Below the pieces are notes generated by a model. That model did not search any database, was not told where the DNA came from, and worked only from the letters and a program-made list of their open reading frames with translations. Shown in pieces: positions 58,801 through 64,000 of a DNA stretch of 64,000 nt (the stretch's first letter is position 1; every line of letters starts with the position of its first letter). The stretch comes from Bacteroidales bacterium UBA1180 (lineage in GTDB: Bacteria; Bacteroidota; Bacteroidia; Bacteroidales; Paludibacteraceae), in contig DBYS01000016.1 in the NCBI GenBank assembly GCA_002310195.1, positions 60,074 through 124,073 on the forward strand, in the 5' to 3' direction. A program made the translations under genes and the position numbers.

Positions 58801-59075
58801 AGACGCGGAGCGGCATCAAGCTCCTGAGTCTTATAACCCATGTAAGAGATGGCAAGCTTGCCACCGGATTTGACGTTCAGCGTAAAGTTACCGTCAAAGT
58901 CGGTGATTGTACCGTTGGTTGTACCAATCTCCAGCACAGAAGCGCCGATAATAGGCTCATCATTCGCTGCATCAACAACCGTACCTTGTACGGTGATCTG
59001 AGCGAATGCCGTCATTCCCGCTACGAGCAGGAACAACATCAGCACGGCGCGTAATGAAATGCGATTGTTTTTCAT
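55887..59075 (-). CDS. SusC/RagA TonB-dependent outer-membrane transporter (PUL 2)
   Basis: This 1062-residue protein has a signal peptide (cleavage near TAFAQ, about 26). A carboxypeptidase-regulatory-like domain (about 27-105; EPIIGASVLEIGTTNG, LAISYMGYKTQEL) and a plug (about 115-235; EEVVVVGYGVVKK, LIVIDGLAMDNDGI, VLKDASATAIYGSRASNG) precede a barrel ending VVGLSLNF. With its SusD partner it imports oligosaccharide. It is preceded by a 78-base gap containing two palindromes (59117-59150). Length and motifs are intact. Confidence 0.96.
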   Translation of the reverse strand: MKNNRISLRAVLMLFLLVAGMTAFAQITVQGTVVDAANDEPIIGASVLEIGTTNGTITDFDGNFTLNVKSGGKLAISYMGYKTQELDAAPRLNVRLGEDSELLEEVVVVGYGVVKKHDATGSVTAIKPDEMNKGLQTTATDMLSGKIAGVAVTTNDGTPGGGATIRVRGGSSLSASNDPLIVIDGLAMDNDGIKGVANPLAMVNPADIESFTVLKDASATAIYGSRASNGVIIITTKKGSANQKLKVSYNGNVSIGTLLKTIDVFSGSELRDYAQELYNDKVLHPDSYRPKVLNYLGDSDTDWQSQIYRTAISTDHNISLMGGTKNMPYRFSIGYTDQNGIIKTSNMQRVTASINLNPSFLDKHLVFNLNAKGMYIYNRYAPGVTGAAIAYDPTVPVKGEATGYLTGTTLGASQAVLDQIFGGYFGRTQPATLNDSEWNYQFNTQTAANPANTLAYTNDRAHSGSFVGNIEADYKIHGFEDLHIHANFGADYSYGKQNTDIDRLIQDVSNGYYGYTGYTWEKKYNLSFNAYAQYYKDFSEDQHFDIMAGGEYQKFHRNSYTEGWKTYPDTNNDPALRGQKKDYSDYTYATQSALLSFFGRANWVGWNQVMATVTLRADASTRFAPKVRWGLFPSVALGWKIKETFLKDVNWLNDLKLRLGYGITGQQNLNQGDFQYLPVFVQNQTGAWSTLGETPAQVDLTGKVDGTDYVIGNDGYVYYMTYRPNEYNPDLTWEKTTTYNAGLDFAFLNNRISGNIDYYYRLTNDLINWVDVAAGSNFKTRVIRNVGSLSNMGVEFAINAVAIDTKNFKWDLGYNVAWNDNKILNLTGSDDPGYYEYNTGSGIGNGAYVQANAVGHAANSFYVYESKMNPNTGTLYLVDQQHPDALPGDADYSLEASDKIFYHSAAAPVTMGFNTKFQFYGVDLGIAFHSNIGNYVYNSVLQDQLQYVTTLYDAKFDGYHNVLRQAYVAYYDDGCHLRNELGDGRISTYFVQRASFLRCDNITLGYSFDPKDIKLNGRVYCTVSNPFVISGYKGLDPEISGGIDYNMYPRCMTTVVGLSLNF

Positions 59076-59116
59076 TTGCTTGTGTTTTTTGTTTAGATTA
59101 ATTATGTTAGTTTTTG

Positions 59117-59150
59117 TTGATTGTCAATCAATTGACCACAACTGGTCAAT
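59117..59150. promoter_or_regulatory. Two adjacent palindromes between the transporter and susC of PUL 2
   Basis: TTGATTG-T-CAATCAA (59117-59131) is followed directly by ATTGACCA-CAAC-TGGTCAAT (59131-59150), an 8-bp stem with a 4-base loop. They lie just after the transporter stop. No T-tract follows, so a processing, stability or attenuator hairpin is more likely than a terminator; a protein-binding site is also possible. Confidence 0.5.
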
Positions 59151-59153
59151 GGC

Positions 59154-60506
59154 TTAGTCGTCCTCATGTTCGCGAATAAGGAAGACGGACGCGGCACCTA
59201 ATAGCAACAGCACACCTGCCACTACAAGCATTCCTGCCTGCTCGTGGCCACAGACGAACTTCAGCAGCAGACCACCGCACAATGCAGCAACGATCTGCGG
59301 CACGCAAATTGTGCAGTTGAACAAACCGAGATAGTAGCCCATGTTTCCGCCCTTGATGGCGTTCGTCACGATAGTGAACGGAAGCGCCAGCATTGCAGCC
59401 CATGCCGCACCAATCAGGGCATAACTGATCCAGAGCACATATTGGTCGTTCACAAAGAACACCGATACAAAGCCTATTGCGCCCACAACGAGGGACACAG
59501 CGTAAGCACCTTTGTTTCCGAACCACTGCTCAAGCTTCGGCAGGAACGCAGCCCAAAGCAGCGAACCAACAGCCTGCACGCAGAACACTACTCCAACCCA
59601 GTTGCCGGCATCCTGGAAAGCCACATCCTTGGCATCCAAGCCGTCCCAACCGAAGCAGTTGGCGGCGATAGCACCGTTGGAGTAAGTCCACATATACATG
59701 AACGCCGACCAGCAGAAGAACTGCACCAGACCAACTGTCCAGAACGCTGACGGAGCGTCACGGAGCAACTCGATGAAGCCCTTGTCAGGCTCTTGGCTCT
59801 GTGCCGAAGATTCCTGGCTAATGCCGTGGAACTCAGCATATTCCTCAGGGTTAAGCTCCTTAACCGTGCAGAAGGTATAAAGCGAGCAGAGGATAAGGAT
59901 TGCCGCGCCGGCATAGAACGACCACTTGACGGAGTCAGGGATGACGCCCTCGGGAGCCGTGTTAGCTATACCGATCCATGTAAAGAATATCGGGAACAAG
60001 TAACCAACCACCGAACCTGCGTTGCACAGCGCCGACTGGATGGCGTAAGCCGTACCTTTCTGTTCCTCGTTGACCATGTCGCCGACCATCATCTTGAACG
60101 GCTGCATGGCAATGTTGATACTTGTGTCAAGGAACATAAGGCTGAACAATCCAAACCACATAGCGGCATTCAGGCCAAGGAACGCGGACTGCGCGAAGGT
60201 GAAGTTTCCGGCATTCGGCAACAGCAGCATCACAGCCACAGCAATCAAAGCGCCTACCAACAGATACGGCTTGCGGCGACCGAGACGATTCCACGTCTTG
60301 TCACTGTACTTGCCCACCAACGGCTGAACAATCATACCCATCAGTGGCGGAAGAATCCAAAAGAAACTCAAAGTGTGCGGGTCAGCACCGAGAGTGGCGA
60401 AGATTCGCGAGATGTTGGCACTCTGCAAGGCGTAAGCAATCTGCACGCCGAAGAATCCGAAACTCAGATTAAATAATTGCCCAAACGAGCGATTCGTATT
60501 TTTCAT
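59154..60506 (-). CDS. SLC45-like MFS transporter (maltose/sucrose type)
   Basis: This 450-residue inner-membrane protein has about 12 membrane segments. The N terminus (FGFFGVQIAYALQSANISRIF), GADPHTLSFFWILPPLMG and the loop VGKYSDKTWNRLGRRKPYLL are typical of the SLC45/GPH-related group found in alpha-glucan loci of Bacteroidetes, where they carry maltose or maltodextrin. As first gene of the operon with SusC, SusD and a CBM48-like lipoprotein, it would take up the sugar released in the periplasm. The substrate is inferred. Confidence 0.86.
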   Translation of the reverse strand: MKNTNRSFGQLFNLSFGFFGVQIAYALQSANISRIFATLGADPHTLSFFWILPPLMGMIVQPLVGKYSDKTWNRLGRRKPYLLVGALIAVAVMLLLPNAGNFTFAQSAFLGLNAAMWFGLFSLMFLDTSINIAMQPFKMMVGDMVNEEQKGTAYAIQSALCNAGSVVGYLFPIFFTWIGIANTAPEGVIPDSVKWSFYAGAAILILCSLYTFCTVKELNPEEYAEFHGISQESSAQSQEPDKGFIELLRDAPSAFWTVGLVQFFCWSAFMYMWTYSNGAIAANCFGWDGLDAKDVAFQDAGNWVGVVFCVQAVGSLLWAAFLPKLEQWFGNKGAYAVSLVVGAIGFVSVFFVNDQYVLWISYALIGAAWAAMLALPFTIVTNAIKGGNMGYYLGLFNCTICVPQIVAALCGGLLLKFVCGHEQAGMLVVAGVLLLLGAASVFLIREHEDD

Positions 60507-60622
60507 ATACGTATTATTGTACGTTTTATTTGGTTATCAATATATTTACCTATCTCGCGATGCTCGAACGATTTGGTTCGTCATCCGAAACCTTTCGGAA
60601 CATTCTGCTTTTCCATAAAAAA
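60507..60622 (-). promoter_or_regulatory. Structured leader of the PUL 2 operon
   Basis: The mRNA leader of about 115 bases contains two hairpins: TCCGAA-AGGT-TTCGGA (60599-60584, minus strand) and CGAAC/GTTCG around a 6-base loop (60565-60580). Nothing coding is visible. It does not match the leader pair A/B. Such a leader could carry an attenuator or small-RNA target, but that is inference. Confidence 0.45.
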
Positions 60623-60627
60623 GCTTA

Positions 60628-60659
60628 CAAAGATACAAAAATCTTTTTGAATTTGCAAG
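60628..60659 (-). promoter_or_regulatory. Promoter of the PUL 2 operon
   Basis: On the minus strand CTTG (60659-60656; one mismatch to TTTG), 20 bases, TATCTTTG (60635-60628). It is the only one of the listed promoters with an imperfect -33 box, which would suit dependence on an activator. Confidence 0.72.
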
Positions 60660-60690
60660 ACCTAAATGCATTTTTTTTCAAAAAAGTTGC

Positions 60691-60704
60691 ATTTTGCGCA
60701 AAAT
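60691..60704. promoter_or_regulatory. Perfect 14-base palindrome upstream of the PUL 2 promoter
   Basis: ATTTTGCGCAAAAT is its own reverse complement and lies 31 bases upstream of the -33 box. This is a plausible position for an activator site. No regulator gene for this locus is inside the window. Confidence 0.45.
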
Positions 60705-60774
60705 CGCCTAAATAGCGCACTCCGCAAGAGGAAAATTGCACGAATCTTTTCCACACGGGCTATTATAGAAAAAC

Positions 60775-60805
60775 ACGGAGAACCACGCTATTCGTGATTC
60801 TCCGT
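60775..60805 (-). terminator. Intrinsic terminator after the coiled-coil/barrel gene
   Basis: On the minus strand ACGGAGAA and TTCTCCGT pair, a mismatch is skipped, and CACG/CGTG continues the stem around a 5-base loop. GTTTTTC follows. It starts about 30 bases after the stop at 60836. Confidence 0.75.
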
Positions 60806-60835
60806 ATTTCGTTTGTTTCGTCGAGCTCTCTGCTC

Positions 60836-62395
60836 TTACCACATCATGAAATGGTAGATTACCTTCAAACCGAAGTCAAAGAATCCCAGTCCGTTCTTCT
60901 GGACGAAGGCTTCTGTGGTCGGGCTGACAGTCACGACCGAAGGTGCTTCATCTGACGGCGTGGTGATACTGATCAGGTTCTTACCCGTCGGATCGTTCGG
61001 GTATAGCGAGAACACACTGTAATTGGTGTAAACGCCACCTCCGAGGATATGTCCGTTCGGCAACTTGTATTCATAGCCCACCTCTGCCGACAACTGGATG
61101 TTCAGTCGCGAGAGTCTAGTCGAAGCTTTCTGGCGCAACATATCGTCAGTTACCTTACCGGTAATGATCTCATCGGCCACATGGACGTTTTTCGTCACGT
61201 TCCACGCGTCGATATGCGTTGCCGTCAGATCCTGGTTATAATGGCTATATACAGGAATCGAGATGCGCGGACCGACATTCACAAATATCTGATCCATGAT
61301 GAGCATCGAGAACATTGCCGGAATCTCGAACACTATTGTTCCGTCATTCTCCTTGGCATCCGCACCGGTGATAGTGTAATGCAGTTGGTCGCCGTCCTCG
61401 TCAGTCACGTCAAACTCACGGTTGCCGTTAGCCGTCACGCCGTTGCGCGTGTAGCCGAAACTCAATCCGGTCATCACACCGTACGCCAACTGGCTGTCAC
61501 GTTGCCGCCAGTAGTGCGCGTACTGGGCATCGGCGAGAATATCAAAGCCAGCTTTCCATTTGCCGTTAGCCTCAGGAAGCGTCTTCTGCATCAGCGAAGC
61601 AACGCCTACGCGCAGTCCTGCTCCGACGCGGTTGAACTGCAGTTTAGCGCGCGCTGCCTCCAAACTGTCTTTGAGAGCCTGCTGATAAGCCTGCTCAACG
61701 GCTGACAGACTATCCTTGAAAACTTTTTCGCGGGCAAGTTGTGCGGCTTCAATACTGTCCTTATAGTGCCGTGCAAGTGCCTGCTGCGCTGCCAGACTAT
61801 CCTGCAACGCGCGTTGCTGCGCCTCAACGGCAGCTATACTATCGCGCAACTCGCGTTCACGCTCCTGCTGCACAACAAACTTGCTATAACGTTTGGCTTC
61901 TTCACGCGCCTCATCAACCATCGCGGTCATGTGGTGTTGCTCGGCGAGTTTCTGGATAGTAGCCTGCATGCCCTCGTCCATATCATTGAGTTCCAACAGA
62001 CGCTCAAGGATAAGCGGACGGTCGGTATTTTCCTTGACCGTCGAGGTATCTGTCTTCTCTCTAGCGCCCATAAGCAACAAACCATGAGGCTCGATCCACG
62101 AATTGATACCTGCCAGCAATATACCATTGGGGAAACGCTTACCGCCGACCTGTTGAATCATGTGGCGGACGTAATATGCCCAATTAGCTATATTCTCACC
62201 GGTCAGGTAGTTCGTTTGCTGCTTATTGATGATGATCGTATCGCCTTCCTTGAAGCGATAATCCTCAGCAGCAATATGGCCTTGCTGTTGCAGCGTAGTG
62301 TCACGTTCGGCGGTATGACCTACAAGCGTAGGCTCATTGGCGAACGCTGTCACTCCGAACAGGAGAAGCATGTATGTAATCAATAGCTTTTTCAT
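60836..62395 (-). CDS. Outer-membrane protein with coiled coil and C-terminal beta-barrel
   Basis: This 519-residue protein has a signal peptide (about 1-19) and an N-terminal globular part (about 20-130). A long predicted coiled coil (about 135-250) is built of short repeats such as RELRDSIAAVEAQQRALQDS and HYKDSIEAAQLAREKVFKDS, with periodic D-S pairs. The barrel (about 255-519; AGLRVGVASLMQK, YGVMTGLSFGYTRNG) ends GLKVIYHFMMW. The coil could span the periplasm or form a trimer. I do not recognise the family. It follows the secreted repeat protein by 12 bases and is closed by a terminator. Confidence 0.75.
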   Translation of the reverse strand: MKKLLITYMLLLFGVTAFANEPTLVGHTAERDTTLQQQGHIAAEDYRFKEGDTIIINKQQTNYLTGENIANWAYYVRHMIQQVGGKRFPNGILLAGINSWIEPHGLLLMGAREKTDTSTVKENTDRPLILERLLELNDMDEGMQATIQKLAEQHHMTAMVDEAREEAKRYSKFVVQQERERELRDSIAAVEAQQRALQDSLAAQQALARHYKDSIEAAQLAREKVFKDSLSAVEQAYQQALKDSLEAARAKLQFNRVGAGLRVGVASLMQKTLPEANGKWKAGFDILADAQYAHYWRQRDSQLAYGVMTGLSFGYTRNGVTANGNREFDVTDEDGDQLHYTITGADAKENDGTIVFEIPAMFSMLIMDQIFVNVGPRISIPVYSHYNQDLTATHIDAWNVTKNVHVADEIITGKVTDDMLRQKASTRLSRLNIQLSAEVGYEYKLPNGHILGGGVYTNYSVFSLYPNDPTGKNLISITTPSDEAPSVVTVSPTTEAFVQKNGLGFFDFGLKVIYHFMMW

Positions 62396-62407
62396 GCGTC
62401 AATCCTC

Positions 62408-64000
62408 CTATTCCCGAATGATGAACGGCATAGCCGCTCGGTCAACACCGTTGTTAATATGCAACATATATACTCCTGCGGGCAGGGCATCGGTCGTGAT
62501 GCGCATTATGCCGTTCAAATCCGAGGCATCGGCTTCGTAGTGAAGCACACGTGCGCAGACGCCATTGGCGCTGAAGATATGCACCTCGCCGCTTGCGTGG
62601 AGATGATAAAGCCACATCGGTTCGCCCTGCCGAACGGCGTTCGGAGCTAACATTGGCGCACTGTCAGACGTACGCACAACTATACGTGTGCGCCACGAGC
62701 CACCACAGGCGTCAGTCTCCTCAGGCAGAGTGATGATAGCGTAGTACGAACCTACCAGATGACGGTCATCAGTGTAGTAATAACCTGTGCCGACCAGCTC
62801 ATCTGCATCAATATCAGGGTCTGTACCGGTTATGTGGAACCAGCGAACACTGTCGGGCTCGGGATACAAACCATAAACCTTGTTCAGTGAGTCGAGATCA
62901 ATCATCAGCAACCAGTCGCTGTATTTCGATACGGCAGGCATATCGGCGAACTCGTCTGACAACTCATAATCAGGCTTCTGAATGCTCAACGTATGGTCGA
63001 ACTGCACAGTCGTACAAGCATTGCTTACCTCTGCACGCAGATCTATCTCTTCTGCCTCAGGCGACATCTCGGCACCCGTGTAAGGAACATATTCACCGTT
63101 CGCGTCTTTCCAAAGCAGCGACAGTGTAGTATCTTTCTCAAACAAATCGTCCGCCTCTATTGCCTCTCGCAACGCACCAAGCACCTCATCTGCGCCATTG
63201 TACGGCGTGCCGCAGAACGCATTGCCCCACTCGATCTCAGCATCCAGTTCGTTGTGCCAAACAAGAATATTATAGGTTGTTATCGAATCTGTGAATGGAC
63301 GGGCATCGATAATCGTATCCCTAACGATTGTATCTTGAGTGATCGTCAGCATTTGACTGCCGGCAGTGTACACGCCACTGAGACAAACAGTGTCATACAC
63401 CTCTGCAAACACCTCTTCGATAACAGTCAGTTCCAAAGTCGTAATACTATCGCAACCGTGTATATTGGGAACAGTATCGTTGTATGTATACAGACCAGAT
63501 TCAGTCGGGGTCAGATCCTCGTCGCTGAAGACGTATGACTCACCAAGTTTGATACTATCTTGTAGAGTTATATCGGTGCTTGCCCAAACGTGGAGGTTGT
63601 ATGTCGTCACAGAGTCAATGTATGTCAGCGTATGAAGAATACTATCTTTCAATTGACGTACATCCCGCAAGGTATCCGTTACGGTTGTATCGTTGAACAC
63701 TTCGAACGTGCGGCTGAGTTCAGGATCAATAGCCTCGATGGTAAAGTTTGCGCCTACACACAACGTGCTATCCACAGCGGCATCTACCGTTTTGCGCAAC
63801 TCGATTACTTCGAATACCTTTAGTTCGACAACAATGAAACTATCGCACTTATGAATGTTCTGCAATGTATCGTAGAGGGGGATGATACCTGGCTCTTCCG
63901 GGGTGAACTTTTTGCCCTTGAAGGTGTACGACTGGCCAAGTTCAATGCTGTCTTGCAGCGTCGTGTCGGTTCGCTGCCAAACAGAAAGGTAATAGATATA
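62408..64000 (-). CDS. Large secreted repeat protein, C-terminal part (type IX sorting tail)
   Basis: The frame is open from the window edge to the stop at 62408, about 530 residues, so the N terminus is missing. It carries repeats of about 100-110 residues; paired blocks such as TDTTLQDSIELGQSYTF and TDITLQDSIKLGESYVF, and NIHKCDSF and NIHGCDSI recur. A non-repeat region follows. The final 80 or so residues (SGEVHIFSANGVCARVLHYE, LPAGVYMLHINNG) have the pattern of a type A type IX secretion sorting domain. It is probably cell-surface exposed and adhesin-like. An internal TTG at 63865 is not a start. Confidence 0.82.
   Translation of the reverse strand, partial: YIYYLSVWQRTDTTLQDSIELGQSYTFKGKKFTPEEPGIIPLYDTLQNIHKCDSFIVVELKVFEVIELRKTVDAAVDSTLCVGANFTIEAIDPELSRTFEVFNDTTVTDTLRDVRQLKDSILHTLTYIDSVTTYNLHVWASTDITLQDSIKLGESYVFSDEDLTPTESGLYTYNDTVPNIHGCDSITTLELTVIEEVFAEVYDTVCLSGVYTAGSQMLTITQDTIVRDTIIDARPFTDSITTYNILVWHNELDAEIEWGNAFCGTPYNGADEVLGALREAIEADDLFEKDTTLSLLWKDANGEYVPYTGAEMSPEAEEIDLRAEVSNACTTVQFDHTLSIQKPDYELSDEFADMPAVSKYSDWLLMIDLDSLNKVYGLYPEPDSVRWFHITGTDPDIDADELVGTGYYYTDDRHLVGSYYAIITLPEETDACGGSWRTRIVVRTSDSAPMLAPNAVRQGEPMWLYHLHASGEVHIFSANGVCARVLHYEADASDLNGIMRITTDALPAGVYMLHINNGVDRAAMPFIIRE

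Noticed and set aside
1..64000. CRISPR arrays, insertion sequences, integrase or toxin-antitoxin genes
   Set aside because: Both strands were read for repeats with spacers, transposase motifs and inverted ends; only short intergenic repeats were seen.

Overview
This window comes from a member of the Bacteroidetes, most likely the order Bacteroidales; the family cannot be fixed from sequence reading alone. The evidence is two SusC/SusD polysaccharide utilisation loci, many outer-membrane lipoproteins and beta-barrels, a type IX secretion sorting tail, and at least ten promoters of the Bacteroidetes form TTTG-N20-TAnnTTTG, almost all with a spacer of exactly 20 bases. The genes are of ordinary chromosomal type. 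I see no phage, plasmid, transposase or CRISPR signature.

Layout. 1-5527: two tRNA genes (Leu partial, Ser), a metallo-beta-lactamase/beta-CASP protein, then tyrS, deoD and the dTDP-rhamnose genes rfbC and rfbD. 5641-18671 (minus): a seven-gene operon for cello-oligosaccharides or beta-glucan, read in the order GH94 cellobiose phosphorylase, GH5 lipoprotein, SusC, SusD, surface glycan-binding lipoprotein, GPH-type sugar symporter, GH9 lipoprotein. A divergent AraC-type regulator (18860-19717) shares the promoter region, with a good inverted-repeat operator between the two promoters. 20085-22194: a PorT-like outer-membrane protein and an S41-like lipoprotein. 22191-32870 (minus): a nine-gene run of CYTH protein, FAD/Fe-S dehydrogenase, NamZ-like muramidase, LptC, TPR protein, FadL-like barrel, coaX, acyl-CoA ligase and a small membrane-anchored protein. 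33061-39734 (minus): gyrA, TPR protein, ruvX, def, DUF3109 and cinA. 40075-45481 (minus): cdd, an LptF/G permease, ribBA, a Ser/His/Trp-rich exported protein and a phosphopantetheinyl transferase. 45587-51149 (plus): a golvesin/amidase-like protein, rlmD and a subtilase. 51161-51256: SRP RNA. 51314-52783: a helicase. 52849-60506 (minus): a second PUL (SLC45-like transporter, SusC, SusD, Big2/CBM-like lipoprotein) that looks alpha-glucan directed and encodes no hydrolase. 60836-64000 (minus): a coiled-coil/barrel protein and the C-terminal end of a large secreted repeat protein.

How the genes work together. In the first PUL, surface GH5 and GH9 enzymes would cut a beta-1,4-glucan, SusC/SusD and the binding lipoprotein would import oligomers, the GPH symporter would cross the inner membrane, and GH94 would split cellobiose with phosphate in the cytosol.

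Most interesting signal. Two unrelated operons (plus strand from 19930; minus strand from 33023) begin with the same roughly 110-base leader. A central hairpin keeps its shape while two base pairs change in compensation, a CCCC...GGGG...CCCC module could pair in two ways, and each leader holds a short upstream ORF beginning at the same hairpin ATG. A fragment of the element lies before coaX. Short repeat sequences also appear to have entered coding genes in frame (GH9, phosphopantetheinyl transferase, perhaps rfbD), and degenerate 11-base tandem repeats lie downstream of two genes.
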